DNA of 64,000 bases from NCBI RefSeq assembly GCF_030813695.1, contig NZ_JAUSVA010000002.1, forward strand, positions 6,200,001 to 6,264,000, given 5' to 3'. Source of the stretch: Kitasatospora herbaricolor (lineage in GTDB: Bacteria > Actinomycetota > Actinomycetes > Streptomycetales > Streptomycetaceae). Shown one piece after another: positions 1-8,920 of the stretch. The notes beneath the pieces are model-generated. The model did not search any database, was not told where the DNA came from, and was given only the letters and a program-made list of their open reading frames with translations. How positions within the stretch are numbered: position 1 is the stretch's first letter; each line of letters begins with the position of its first letter. The position numbers were made by a program, and so were the translations under genes.

Positions 1-495
1 CTGAACACCGAGGAGACCATGACCCGGGCGGGCGTGGGCGTCGACGACCCCTCGGCGGTGCCGGACAAGCGGTCGACCACGGTCGCCTTCGACTTCGGCC
101 GGATCACCCTCTCGGACGAGAACGTGCTGTACCTGTTCGGCGCGCCCGGGCAGGAGCGGTTCTGGTTCCTCTGGGACCGGCTGTTCAGCGGGGCGCTCGG
201 CGCGGTGGTGCTGGTGGACACCCGGCGCCTGGAGGAGTCCTGGTACACGATCGACCGGCTGGAGCACCACGGCACCCCGTTCATCGTCGCCCGCAACAAC
301 TTCGGCGAGCCGACGCACGGCCTGGACGAGGTCCGCCGCGCGCTGGACCTGCCCGACGACGTCCCGCTGGTGGACTGCGACGCCCGGGACCGCGAGTCGG
401 CCAAGCAGGTGCTGATCGCACTCGTCCGCCATCTGCACACCCGCGTCGAGGCCTCCCAGCGGGAGGGCGCGGCCGATGAGGAGACCACCCCGTGA
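1..495 (+). CDS. cvnD: Conservon GTPase-like protein CvnD (5' end cut by window)
   Basis: The frame is open from base 1 and ends with TGA at 493-495; about 164 codons are visible. The protein contains the switch-II-like GAPGQERF motif of small Ras-like GTPases followed by a FLWDRLFSG stretch, which is typical of the CvnD component of Streptomyces conservons. The P-loop should lie in the missing N-terminal ~30 residues. The G4 NKxD position reads ARNNFG, so guanine specificity may be relaxed, as is usual in this family. The stop overlaps the GTG of the downstream P450 by 4 bp, so the two are translationally coupled. In conservons CvnA-D form a membrane-associated, GPCR-like sensory complex and a P450 (CvnE) often follows. 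The apparent internal ATG at 19 is not the real start because coding sequence precedes it. Confidence 0.85.
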   Translation: MNTEETMTRAGVGVDDPSAVPDKRSTTVAFDFGRITLSDENVLYLFGAPGQERFWFLWDRLFSGALGAVVLVDTRRLEESWYTIDRLEHHGTPFIVARNNFGEPTHGLDEVRRALDLPDDVPLVDCDARDRESAKQVLIALVRHLHTRVEASQREGAADEETTP

Positions 496-1739
496 CCGAG
501 CCCGCCCCGACCCCGCCGCCGGGCTGCCCGGCGCACGCCCACGCGGCCCCGCTGTACGGGCCGCGGTTCCAGACCGACCCGGCCCAGGTGTACCGGGAGC
601 TGCGCGCCGCCCACGGGCCGGTGGCGCCGGTCGAGCTGCCCGGGGGAGTCCCGGGCTGGCTGGTCATCGGCTACCGCGAGCTGCAGCACGTCACCGGGCA
701 GCCGCAACTCTTCGGCCGGGACTCGGCGCGCTGGAACGCCTGGCCGTCGATCCCGCAGGACTGGCCGATGAGGCCGATGACGGCGCCGGTGCCCTCGATC
801 CTGTACTCCGAGGGCGCCGAGCACCGGCGGCGGTCCGCCGCCGTCGGCGACGCGCTGGCCGGCGTGGACCAGTACGAGCTCAGGAAGCACGCCGAGGAGA
901 TCGCCGACGGGTTGATCGACGCCTTCGCCGGCCGCGGCGAGGCGGACCTGGTCGCGCAGTACGCGCACCGGATGCCGCTGCTGGTGCTCTGCCGGCTGTT
1001 CGGCCTCGGCGAGGAGGAGGCGCCGGAGCTGATCGAGGGCCTGCTGACGATGCTGGACGGCGGCCCCGACGCGCAGGACGGGGCGCTGCGCCTGCTGGCC
1101 GGCATGGAGCGGCTGGTCGCGGAGAAGCGGGAGTGGCCCGGCTCCGACATCCCGTCCCGGATGCTGGCGCACGAGGCCGCGCTCGGCGAGGTGGAGCTGA
1201 TGTGGGACCTCCGGGTCCTGCTGATCGCCGGCCACCAGCCCACCAGCTACTGGATCTCCAACGCGCTGCGGCTGATGCTCACCGACGAGCGGTTCGCGGC
1301 CTCGCTCTCGGGCGGGCGGCGCAGCATCGGTCAGGCGCTGAACGAGGTGCTCTGGGAGGACACCCCGACGCAGATCTTCGCGGGCCGCTGGGCGACCAGG
1401 GACACCCAGCTCGGCGGGCAGCGGATCGCGGCCGGGGACCTGGTGCTGCTGGGGCTGGCCGGGGCGAACGCCGACCCGTCGGTGCGGCTGGCCGACGGCG
1501 CGCCGGCCGAGGGCAACCGCGCACACCTGAGCCACTCCTACGGCGAGCACGGCTGTCCGTCGCCGGCGCGGGAGGTGGCCGAGATGATCGCGACCACGGC
1601 GATCGAGGTGCTGCTGGACCGGCTGCCGGACCTGCGGCTGGCGGTCGCGGAGCACGCGCTGGTGTGGCGTCCCTCGCCCTGGGTCCGCGGTCTGGTGGCC
1701 CTGCCGGTCTCCTTCACGCCCGGGTACGTGGCCGGGTGA
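492..1739 (+). CDS. cvnE: Cytochrome P450, CYP157-like (conservon CvnE), ExxR motif absent
   Basis: This is a 415-residue P450 starting at the GTG that overlaps the cvnD stop. The I-helix reads AGHQPT (residues 246-251) in place of AGHETT. The heme loop is SYGEHGC with Cys355 as the expected thiolate ligand. The K-helix position that should hold ExxR reads E285-V-L-W288, so the invariant arginine is replaced by tryptophan. CYP157 enzymes of Streptomyces are the known P450s lacking this motif (CYP157C1 of S. coelicolor has E-Q-S-L-W), so this is a family trait rather than damage. The location right after cvnD and before a second P450 matches the CYP157/CYP154 pairs found in conservons. The substrate is unknown. 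Confidence 0.9.
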   Translation: MTEPAPTPPPGCPAHAHAAPLYGPRFQTDPAQVYRELRAAHGPVAPVELPGGVPGWLVIGYRELQHVTGQPQLFGRDSARWNAWPSIPQDWPMRPMTAPVPSILYSEGAEHRRRSAAVGDALAGVDQYELRKHAEEIADGLIDAFAGRGEADLVAQYAHRMPLLVLCRLFGLGEEEAPELIEGLLTMLDGGPDAQDGALRLLAGMERLVAEKREWPGSDIPSRMLAHEAALGEVELMWDLRVLLIAGHQPTSYWISNALRLMLTDERFAASLSGGRRSIGQALNEVLWEDTPTQIFAGRWATRDTQLGGQRIAAGDLVLLGLAGANADPSVRLADGAPAEGNRAHLSHSYGEHGCPSPAREVAEMIATTAIEVLLDRLPDLRLAVAEHALVWRPSPWVRGLVALPVSFTPGYVAG

Positions 1740-1785
1740 GCGGTCCCTGCCTTCCGTCCGATGTCCGAACCCGAGGAGTGTGCCG

Positions 1786-2988
1786 ATGACCGGACCGATC
1801 GTGCTCGACCCGCTGGCGCGGGACAACGCGGCCGAGGGCGCGCTGCTGCGTGCGGCCGGCCCGGCGGTGCCCGTGCTGCTGCCCGGCGGGGTGGCCGCCT
1901 GGGCGGTGACGCGGCACGCGGCGGCGCGGGAGCTGCTGACCGATCCCCGGCTGGTGAAGGACGCCGGGCACTGGGCGGCCTTCCAGCGCGGCGAGGTGCC
2001 GCGGACCTGGCCGCTGATCGGGCTGGCGGTGCCCGGCCCCAGCATGGTGACCACCGACGGGGCGGAGCACCGGCGGCTGCGCGCGCTGGTGGCGCAGGCC
2101 TTCACGCCCCGGCGGGTGGAGCTGATGCGCCCGCGGGTGGAGGCGATCACGGCGAAGCTGCTGGACGCTCTGGCGGCCGGGCCGGCCGAGGTGGATCTCA
2201 AGACGGCGTTCGCCTTCCCGCTGCCGATGACGGTGATCGGCACGCTGCTGGGGGTGGACGAGGCCGACCACGCCCACCTGCGCGACCTGTACGAACGGTT
2301 CTTCGGCAGCCGCCCCGACCCCGACGGGATCCAGGCGACGATCGCCGCGCTGAACGCCTTCGTCGGCGGGGTGGTGTCACGCCGCCGGGCCGAGCCCGGG
2401 GACGACCTGACCAGCGCCCTGCTCGCGGCGGACGTGGAGGGCGGCGCACTCGGCGACGCCGAGGCGGCGGCCACCCTGCGGGTGATCATCGCGGCGGGGC
2501 ACGAGACCACCGTCAACCTGATCAGCAACGCCGTCCGGGCCCTGCTCACCCATCCGGAGCAGCTGGCGCTGGTCCGCTCGGGGGAGGTGCCGTGGTCGGC
2601 GGTGGTCGAGGAGTCGCTCCGCTGGACCCCGCCGACGAGCAACTTCCTGTTCCGCTTCACCACCGAGGACGTCGAGGTCGACGGGGCGGTGATCCCGCGC
2701 GGCGAGCCGGTGCTGATCTCGTACAACGCGATCGGCCGGGACCCGGCGCAGCACGGTGCCACCGCAGAGCTGTTCGACGTCACCCGGGACCCGGCCAGGC
2801 ACCTCTCGTTCGGGCACGGCCCGCACGTCTGCCCGGGTTCTCCGCTGGCGAGGCTGGAGGCGGCGGTGGCGCTGCCGGCACTGTTCGAACGGTTCCCGGG
2901 GCTGGCGCTGGCGGTGCCGGACCATGAGTTGTCGCCGAGCCCGTCGCTGGTGGTCAACAGTCTGAAGGAGCTGCCGGTCAGGCTCTGA
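1786..2988 (+). CDS. Cytochrome P450, CYP154-like
   Basis: This is a 400-residue class I P450 with all canonical signatures: I-helix AGHETT (237-242), K-helix E276-S-L-R279, and heme loop FGHGPHVCPG with Cys349. A GTG lies 6 bp upstream (1780), but the GAGGAG ribosome-binding sequence at 1773-1778 is correctly spaced only for the ATG at 1786. It lies 46 bp behind the CYP157-like gene in the same direction, so it is probably the last gene of the conservon operon. Pairing a CYP157 with a CYP154 is a recurring arrangement in Streptomyces. It needs ferredoxin and ferredoxin reductase, neither of which is encoded nearby. Substrate unknown. Confidence 0.93.
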   Translation: MTGPIVLDPLARDNAAEGALLRAAGPAVPVLLPGGVAAWAVTRHAAARELLTDPRLVKDAGHWAAFQRGEVPRTWPLIGLAVPGPSMVTTDGAEHRRLRALVAQAFTPRRVELMRPRVEAITAKLLDALAAGPAEVDLKTAFAFPLPMTVIGTLLGVDEADHAHLRDLYERFFGSRPDPDGIQATIAALNAFVGGVVSRRRAEPGDDLTSALLAADVEGGALGDAEAAATLRVIIAAGHETTVNLISNAVRALLTHPEQLALVRSGEVPWSAVVEESLRWTPPTSNFLFRFTTEDVEVDGAVIPRGEPVLISYNAIGRDPAQHGATAELFDVTRDPARHLSFGHGPHVCPGSPLARLEAAVALPALFERFPGLALAVPDHELSPSPSLVVNSLKELPVRL

Positions 2989-3297
2989 GGGGGCGGCCGG
3001 TGCGATCAAGGCGGCGGCGGGGCGTCCTCGGGTCGGCGAGGGGTGCCCCGCCGCTGCTCGTGGGTGACGGCTGCGTGCTCCAGCACAGGTCGGTCACGAC
3101 TCCGACTCTGGCCGATGAAGGTCGAACGGACACCTTGGCGCCAGGTTGCCATTACGTTAACGTCTTCAAGCCAGCTACCGCTGGGTACGGACAGATCTCG
3201 TGTACAGCGCAGTGTTGCTCCGCCATATCGCCGTTGCCCGAAGCCCTGGCCTGGAGGACGCTTTGACCCTCACCCTGACCGCGACCGAGGTGTGCCG
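2989..3297 (+). other. Intergenic region upstream of the sugar ABC operon
   Basis: About 310 bp without a convincing gene. It ends the conservon operon and must hold the promoter of the sugar transporter. The middle (3140-3190) is clearly less GC-rich than its surroundings and contains the 10-bp palindrome at 3154-3163. I see no strong terminator hairpin after the P450 gene. Confidence 0.6.
3154..3163. promoter_or_regulatory. Perfect 10-bp palindrome, candidate repressor operator
   Basis: ACGTTAACGT is an exact palindrome about 135 bp upstream of the binding-protein start, inside a locally AT-rich patch. Sugar ABC operons in Streptomyces are commonly repressed by LacI- or ROK-type proteins at such sites. 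No regulator gene is adjacent, so the partner is unknown. Confidence 0.35.
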
Positions 3298-4662
3298 ATG
3301 AACGCCCGCCGACGCCTGCTGGTGGCCCCCGCCGTTCTGGCCCTGGCGCTCACCGCAGCCTGCTCCAACAGTTCCGGCGGTTCCGGTGGCTCGGGCGGAG
3401 GTTCGGGGTCGGCGGCCGCGCTGACCGGTGACTGCGCGCAGTTCCAGCCGTACGCGGGCCACTCGGGGACCAAGGTGACGATGTTCGCCTCGATCCTCAG
3501 CCCGGAGTCGGACAACCTGGAGAAGTCCTGGGCCGACTTCAGCAAATGTACGGGTATCAAGATCAGCTACGAGGGCTCCAACGACTTCGAGTCCCAGCTG
3601 CCCGTCCGGGTGACCGGCGGCAACGCGCCCGACTTCGCGATCATCCCGCAGCCCGGCCTGCTGGCCCAGATGGTGAAGACCGGAAAGGTCGTGAAGCCGC
3701 CGGCCGGCACGGTCGCCAACGAGGACAAGTGGAGCCCGGTCTGGAAGACCTACGGCTCGGTCAACGGCACCTTCTACGCGGCGCCGATGAGCGCCAACAT
3801 GAAGTCGCTGGTCTGGTACTCCCCGAAGACCTTCAAGGACGCCGGCATCGAGGTGCCGAAGACCTGGGCCGACCTGATGGCCGCCAGTGACAAGCTCGCC
3901 AAGGCCGGCGGCGCCAAGCCCTGGTGCGGCGGCATCGGATCCGGCACGGCCACCGGCTGGCCCGCCACCGACTGGCTGGAGGAGATCGTCCTCGGCTCGT
4001 ACGGCGGCGAGGTCTACGACCAGTGGGTCGAGCACAAGGTGAAGTTCAGCGACGAGAAGATCACCACCGCGATGCAGACGCTGGCCGGCTGGATGCAGAA
4101 CCCGGCCTGGGTGAACGGCGGCATCGGCGACGTGAAGTCGATCGCCACCACCACCTTCCAGGACGCCGGTGCGCCGATCCTGGCGGGCAAGTGCGCGATG
4201 CTGCAGCAGGCCTCCTTCTACAAGGCGCAGTGGCCCAAGGGCACCAAGGTCGCGGCGGACGGCGACGTCTTCGCCTTCCACCTGCCGGCCGTGAACCCGG
4301 CGGTCCCGAACCCGGTCGAGGGCGGCGGCGAGTTCCTCGCGGCCTTCTCCGACCGGCCCGAGGTCCAGGCCGTGCAGAACTACCTGTCCAGCTCCGACTG
4401 GGCCAGCAGCCGGGTGAAGACGGCCTCCGGCTGGGTGTCGGCCAACCAGGGCGTGGACAAGAGCCTCTACACCGACCCGATCGACCAGCTCTCCGCCTCC
4501 AAGCTGACCGACCCGACCGCCACCTTCCGGTTCGACGCCTCGGACCTGATGCCGGCCGCGGTCGGCTCCGGGCAGGAGTGGAAGTCGCTGACCGCCTGGT
4601 TCGCCGAGGGCCAGTCCATCCAGCGGGTCACCGCCGACATCGACGCAGCCTGGCCCCAGTAA
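3298..4662 (+). CDS. Sugar ABC transporter substrate-binding lipoprotein
   Basis: A 454-residue extracellular solute-binding protein (family 1, alpha-glucoside type). The N-terminus has arginines, a hydrophobic core and a lipobox ending in L-T-A-A-C, so it is a lipid-anchored protein outside the membrane; a Ser/Gly-rich linker follows. Lengthening the frame upstream gives non-signal-like sequence, which supports the ATG at 3298. Two permease genes follow in the same direction after a 228-bp gap. The importer has no ATPase gene here; in Streptomyces such importers share the MsiK ATPase. The probable substrate is an oligosaccharide or alpha-glucoside, by family resemblance only. Confidence 0.9.
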   Translation: MNARRRLLVAPAVLALALTAACSNSSGGSGGSGGGSGSAAALTGDCAQFQPYAGHSGTKVTMFASILSPESDNLEKSWADFSKCTGIKISYEGSNDFESQLPVRVTGGNAPDFAIIPQPGLLAQMVKTGKVVKPPAGTVANEDKWSPVWKTYGSVNGTFYAAPMSANMKSLVWYSPKTFKDAGIEVPKTWADLMAASDKLAKAGGAKPWCGGIGSGTATGWPATDWLEEIVLGSYGGEVYDQWVEHKVKFSDEKITTAMQTLAGWMQNPAWVNGGIGDVKSIATTTFQDAGAPILAGKCAMLQQASFYKAQWPKGTKVAADGDVFAFHLPAVNPAVPNPVEGGGEFLAAFSDRPEVQAVQNYLSSSDWASSRVKTASGWVSANQGVDKSLYTDPIDQLSASKLTDPTATFRFDASDLMPAAVGSGQEWKSLTAWFAEGQSIQRVTADIDAAWPQ

Positions 4663-4704
4663 CCGGCGGTCCGGCCGACCGCCGGCCGGCGTCAACAGTT
4701 GAAC

Positions 4705-4738
4705 GGTCGGCCCGCCGGTGCACACCGGCGGGCCGACC
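4705..4738 (+). terminator. Intra-operon hairpin between binding protein and permeases
   Basis: A perfect 16-bp inverted repeat (arms 4705-4720 and 4723-4738) with a 2-nt centre and no T-tract. Such a hairpin between a binding-protein gene and its permeases usually lowers permease expression relative to the binding protein by stabilising the upstream mRNA or by partial termination. Confidence 0.7.
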
Positions 4739-4890
4739 GGCCGAGACCACCTGCCGAGGGCGGTGCGGGGCCACCCACCCGCACCGCCCGCCCCTACGCC
4801 CCACCGGCGCCCACCTGCCGGCCGTCACCACCCCTCGCCCCGACCGCACCCCGTCGGGGAGGAGCGGGATTCCAGGAAGGACGAACAGTC

Positions 4891-5898
4891 ATGTCCGTCA
4901 CCAGGGCACTGCTCGCCGACGGCGCGTGGACCGACGCGAGCGTCAAGCTCGGCAACATGGTGGGAGCCGTCGCGGGTTTCCTCGGCATCCTGCTGGTGAT
5001 CTTCTTCGTCGCCGGCCGGGCCTCCGGACGGATCGCCCGCCCGCTCGCCGTGGTGCTGTTCCTCGGCCCCGCCGTCCTGCTGCTGATCGTCGGGCTGGTC
5101 GCACCCCTGGTGCGCACGGTCTACCTGAGCTTCTACAACGACGACGGCACCAAGTTCCTCGGCGGCAAGAACTACGGCTGGGCGCTGACCACCGAATCCG
5201 TCCAGCACGTGCTGCTGAACACCCTGCTCTGGCTCGCGGTCGCCCCGCTGGCCGCGACCGGGCTCGGGCTGCTGCTCGCCCTGCTGATCGACCGGGTGCG
5301 CGGGCAGGCCGTCTACAAGTCGCTGATCTTCATGCCGATGGCGATCTCCCTGGTCGGCGCGAGCATCATCTTCAAGTTCGTCTACGACGCCAGGGACGTC
5401 TCCCAGTCGCAGATCGGTCTGATGAGCCAGCTGGCGATCAGCCTGGGCTGGCACCACCCGCCGAACTGGATGCTCTCCCAGCCGCTGAACACCTTCCTGC
5501 TGATGGTCGTGATGGTGTGGGTGCAGACCGGCTTCGCCATGGTGGTGCTCTCCGCCGCGATCAACGCGATCCCGGACGAGGTCACCGAGGCCGCCCGGCT
5601 GGACGGCGCCGGCGGGGTGAAGCTGTTCTGGTTCGTCACCGTGCCGATGATCCGCACCACCCTGGTGGTGGTGCTCACCACGGTGATGATCACCACGCTG
5701 AAGGCCTTCGACATCGTCCGCACGATGACCGGCGGCAACTTCGGCACCCAGGTGCTCGCCAACGAGATGTACTCCCAGTCCTTCGTGCAGTTCAACACGG
5801 GCCGGGGCAGCGCCCTCGCGGTGATCCTCTTCCTCGGGGTGCTGCCGCTGGTGGCCTACAACATCCTCCAGCTGCGCAAGGAGCGTGCCGTCCGATGA
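4891..5898 (+). CDS. Sugar ABC transporter permease (MalF type)
   Basis: A 335-residue inner-membrane permease with multiple hydrophobic segments. The cytoplasmic EAA loop reads EVTEAARLDGAGG, which docks the ATPase. The ATG at 4891 is preceded by AGGAAGGA (4874-4881). There is an extra N-terminal membrane segment (about residues 22-42) before the normal permease core, as in alpha-glucoside-type AglF/MalF-like proteins. Its stop overlaps the next permease start in an ATGA arrangement. Confidence 0.92.
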   Translation: MSVTRALLADGAWTDASVKLGNMVGAVAGFLGILLVIFFVAGRASGRIARPLAVVLFLGPAVLLLIVGLVAPLVRTVYLSFYNDDGTKFLGGKNYGWALTTESVQHVLLNTLLWLAVAPLAATGLGLLLALLIDRVRGQAVYKSLIFMPMAISLVGASIIFKFVYDARDVSQSQIGLMSQLAISLGWHHPPNWMLSQPLNTFLLMVVMVWVQTGFAMVVLSAAINAIPDEVTEAARLDGAGGVKLFWFVTVPMIRTTLVVVLTTVMITTLKAFDIVRTMTGGNFGTQVLANEMYSQSFVQFNTGRGSALAVILFLGVLPLVAYNILQLRKERAVR

Positions 5899-6857
5899 AC
5901 GAGACCGGCGCGGCCCCGGCCGCCGAACCCGCACGCGCGACACTGCCGGCCCCCGACCCGGGGCCGGTCCGCAAGGCCTTCAGCAGCCCGCTCGCCTCGG
6001 TTTTCGTGATCGCCGTGACGGTGCTCTGGACGATCCCGACCCTCGGCCTGCTGGTCACCTCGCTGCGCCCCAAGCAGGACGTCGCCGGGAGCGGCTGGTG
6101 GACCGTGGTCACCCACCCCGACCTGGGCCTGTCGAACTACCACACGGTGCTCTTCGAGGGCGGCTTCGGCGTCAGCGGCGGTCTGCTGCCCTACCTGGTC
6201 AACTCGCTGGCGATCAGCGTCCCGGCGACGGTCTTCTCGCTGGTGCTGGCCGCCATGGCGGCCTACGGGCTGTCCTGGGTGCGGTTCCGGGGCAGCGACG
6301 TCATCTTCTTCGTGATCTTCGCGCTGCAGGTGGTGCCGCTGCAGATGGCGCTCATCCCGCTGCTCCAGCTCTTCTCCGGCGGGGCGCACCTGGGCTCGGT
6401 GACCATCATCCCCGCCTTCAACCTGAGCGGGACGTACGCGCCGGTCTGGCTGGCGCACACGATGTTCGCGATGCCGTTGGCGATCTTCCTGCTGCACAAC
6501 TTCATCTCGCAGCTGCCGCGCGACCTGATGGAGGCGGCGATCGTCGACGGTGCCTCGCACTTCAAGATCTTCCGCTCGATCGTGCTGCCGCTCTGCACGC
6601 CGGCGCTGGCCTCCTTCGCGATCTTCGAGTTCCTCTGGGTCTGGAACGACCTGCTGGTGGCGCTGACCTTCGCCGGCGGTACGCCCGAGGTGGCCCCGAT
6701 GACCGTCCGGCTGGCCCAGCTCTCGGGCTCCTTCGGCGGACGCTGGGAGCTGCTGACGGCGGGTGCCTTCCTGTCGATCATCATTCCGCTGATCGTCTTC
6801 TTCAGCCTGCAGCGCTACTTCGTCCGCGGGCTGCTCGCCGGCTCGGTCAAGGGCTGA
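5895..6857 (+). CDS. Sugar ABC transporter permease (MalG type)
   Basis: A 320-residue permease starting at the ATG inside the ATGA overlap with the upstream permease. It has about six membrane segments and an EAA loop reading DLMEAAIVDGAS. The N-terminal 35 residues are Ala/Pro-rich and cytoplasmic. Together with the upstream gene it should form the heterodimeric channel for the lipoprotein at 3298. No ATP-binding subunit or sugar hydrolase follows; a hairpin at 6951 ends the unit. Confidence 0.92.
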   Translation: MNETGAAPAAEPARATLPAPDPGPVRKAFSSPLASVFVIAVTVLWTIPTLGLLVTSLRPKQDVAGSGWWTVVTHPDLGLSNYHTVLFEGGFGVSGGLLPYLVNSLAISVPATVFSLVLAAMAAYGLSWVRFRGSDVIFFVIFALQVVPLQMALIPLLQLFSGGAHLGSVTIIPAFNLSGTYAPVWLAHTMFAMPLAIFLLHNFISQLPRDLMEAAIVDGASHFKIFRSIVLPLCTPALASFAIFEFLWVWNDLLVALTFAGGTPEVAPMTVRLAQLSGSFGGRWELLTAGAFLSIIIPLIVFFSLQRYFVRGLLAGSVKG

Positions 6858-6950
6858 GCCGCTCCGCGCGGCCGGCGGAGCGCCGCCGTACGGCGGCGAC
6901 GGACGCGCGGTACGACGTCCGACGATGGTGTCCGGGGGTGTCCGGACAGG

Positions 6951-6987
6951 GGCCCGGTGGCCGCCCGTGACGGGTGGCCACCGGGCC
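6951..6987 (+). terminator. Terminator hairpin of the sugar transporter operon
   Basis: A 12-bp outer stem (GGCCCGGTGGCC at 6951 pairing with the complement ending at 6987) plus an inner CCCG/CGGG stem, about 95 bp after the last permease. No T-tract, as is usual in Streptomyces. Confidence 0.65.
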
Positions 6988-7003
6988 TTCGTGCGTGTGG
7001 CCG

Positions 7004-7079
7004 CTTGTGTCACAAATCTGCGACACAAGGCCTCCGAGATAGATTTGAACTTGTTCAGAATGATCGTCCTCCCTAGAGT
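7004..7079 (+). promoter_or_regulatory. Promoter with nested palindromes upstream of the DUF4173 gene
   Basis: TTGTTC (7051-7056) and TAGAGT (7074-7079) are separated by exactly 17 nt and make a good vegetative promoter. The -35 box lies inside a TGAAC-TT-GTTCA palindrome (7046-7057). Further upstream are TTGTG-T-CACAA (7005-7015) and the wider CTTGTGTC...GACACAAG inverted repeat (7004-7029). Predicted start is near 7086, giving an ~85-nt leader before the ATG at 7171. Confidence 0.6.
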
Positions 7080-7170
7080 CTGCGTCATGTCGCGGCGCCG
7101 ATCCAGCGCCTGCCGGCGGACTGCCCCGTGGGCTGGTTCCGCATGCCCACTGACCAGTTGAGGGTGACTC

Positions 7171-8865
7171 ATGTCCGATTCGTCCATACCCGAGCCGTCG
7201 CCCGGCACGCCGTCGCCCGCCGACGCGCACCCCCCGGTCACCCCGGAACCGGCCGTCGCGGGGGCGGGCTTCGCCGAGGCCCGCCCCGCCGACCCGTTCG
7301 CGGCCCCGTTCGCCGCTCCGCCGGTCCCGCCGGGCCCCCAGCCGTTCCGGCCCCAGCCGCTGCCGCCGAACCGGCTGATGGCCGAGACCGCCCCCGCCCG
7401 CCGGTCGCCGGCCACCCTGCGGGTGCTGCTGGCCGCGGTGGCCGCGGGCCTGCTCGCCGCCTGGCTCTTGGGGGAGGGTGTCGGCGTCAACCTGCTGATC
7501 TGCGCCCTCGCCGCCACCGCGACGGCCGGGCTCTCCGCCAGGGCCGCCGGGCGCCGGGTCCGCCCCTGGACGGTGCTGTGGAGCGTGCTGGCCGCGGTCG
7601 TCCTGGTGGTCCCCGTGCTCTCCGACGCCGGGTGGCCGACCTTCCTGGCCGTCGCCTCCTCCCTCGGACTGGCCTCGCTCGCGCTGCACGGCGGGCGCCG
7701 CTGGACGGGCGTCACGCTGGCCCTGCCCGGCTTCCTCTGGCACCTGGTGCCCTCGCTCCCCTGGGCGCTCCAAGCCCTGCGCGGCCGGGACTACCCGGCC
7801 CGGGACAAGGTCGTGCCGATCCTCAAGGCGACCGCCGTCGCGGTGGTGCTCCTGATCGTCTTCGGCGCCCTGTTCGCCAGTGCCGACGTCGCCATGGGTG
7901 ACGTGCTGTCGAACCTGACGCCCTCCGTCGAACTCGACGACCTGCCGGCCCGGTTCCTGCGGTTCGTGCTGGGGACCGTCCTGGTGCTGGGCTTCGCGCA
8001 CCTCGCGGCCGGCCCCCGGGTCTGGGACCGCGCGACCACCAAGCCCGGCCGTGAGCGCGGCCGCCTGGAGTGGGCACTCCCGCTGACCGCCCTGAACCTG
8101 ATGTTCGCCACCTTCACCGTGATCCAGGTCGTGGTGCTGGCGGGCGGCCGCGACGCGATCACCAAGAACACCGGGATGAGCCGCTCGGAGTACGCCCGGC
8201 AGGGCTTCTGGCAGCTGATGGTGATCACCGTCCTCACCCTCGGCGTGGTGGCGCTGGCCAAGCGGTGGGCACCGCGCTCCACGCCCGCCGACCACCGGCT
8301 GACCCGGGCACTGCTCGGCACCCTCTGCGTGCTGACCCTGGTGGTGGTCGGCTCCGCGCTGCTGCGGATGTCGTACTACGTGGACGCCTCCGGGCTGACC
8401 ACGCTGCGGCTGTGGGTCCTGGTCGTGGAGATCTGGCTCGGCGTGGTCTTCCTGCTGGTGATCGCCGCCGGCGTGCTGCGCTCGGGCTCCTGGCTGCCGC
8501 GCGCCGTGGTGCTCAGCGCGGCCGTCACCGCCGCCGTGTACGGGCTGATGGGGCCGGACGCCATGGTCGCCGAGCAGAACGTGGCCCGCTACGAGAAAAG
8601 CCCGACCCGGCAGATCGACCTGCGCAACGTCCGGGACCTCTCGCTGGACGCGGTGCCGGCCCTCGACCGGCTGCCCGAGGACCTGCGGACCTGCGCGCTG
8701 CAGGAGATCAGCCGGGCGCTCGCCGACGGTCCGGCGCCCTGGTACGCCACCAGCCTGGCCGAGTCCCGGGCCCGGGAGATCCTGGAGCGGCACCCGATCG
8801 GCCGCCACCCCGCCGCCTCCTGCTCGGCGGTCGGGTTCAAGGAGCGCTATTCGTACGACTACTGA
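7171..8865 (+). CDS. DUF4173 multi-spanning membrane protein
   Basis: A 564-residue protein with a Pro/Ala-rich cytoplasmic N-terminus (about 75 residues), then roughly ten or more hydrophobic segments and a soluble C-terminal tail (from about residue 460). The YARQGFWQL segment near residue 345 is the hallmark of the DUF4173 family. The function of this family is not known. The ATG at 7171 is preceded by GAGGGTGA. It is monocistronic: its promoter lies at 7051-7079 and a strong hairpin follows. Confidence 0.85.
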   Translation: MSDSSIPEPSPGTPSPADAHPPVTPEPAVAGAGFAEARPADPFAAPFAAPPVPPGPQPFRPQPLPPNRLMAETAPARRSPATLRVLLAAVAAGLLAAWLLGEGVGVNLLICALAATATAGLSARAAGRRVRPWTVLWSVLAAVVLVVPVLSDAGWPTFLAVASSLGLASLALHGGRRWTGVTLALPGFLWHLVPSLPWALQALRGRDYPARDKVVPILKATAVAVVLLIVFGALFASADVAMGDVLSNLTPSVELDDLPARFLRFVLGTVLVLGFAHLAAGPRVWDRATTKPGRERGRLEWALPLTALNLMFATFTVIQVVVLAGGRDAITKNTGMSRSEYARQGFWQLMVITVLTLGVVALAKRWAPRSTPADHRLTRALLGTLCVLTLVVVGSALLRMSYYVDASGLTTLRLWVLVVEIWLGVVFLLVIAAGVLRSGSWLPRAVVLSAAVTAAVYGLMGPDAMVAEQNVARYEKSPTRQIDLRNVRDLSLDAVPALDRLPEDLRTCALQEISRALADGPAPWYATSLAESRAREILERHPIGRHPAASCSAVGFKERYSYDY

Positions 8866-8920
8866 CCGACAGCCGGACTCCCCCCACGGTCGGGGGCCGG
8901 GCGGCGGCGGGGGAGCGACG

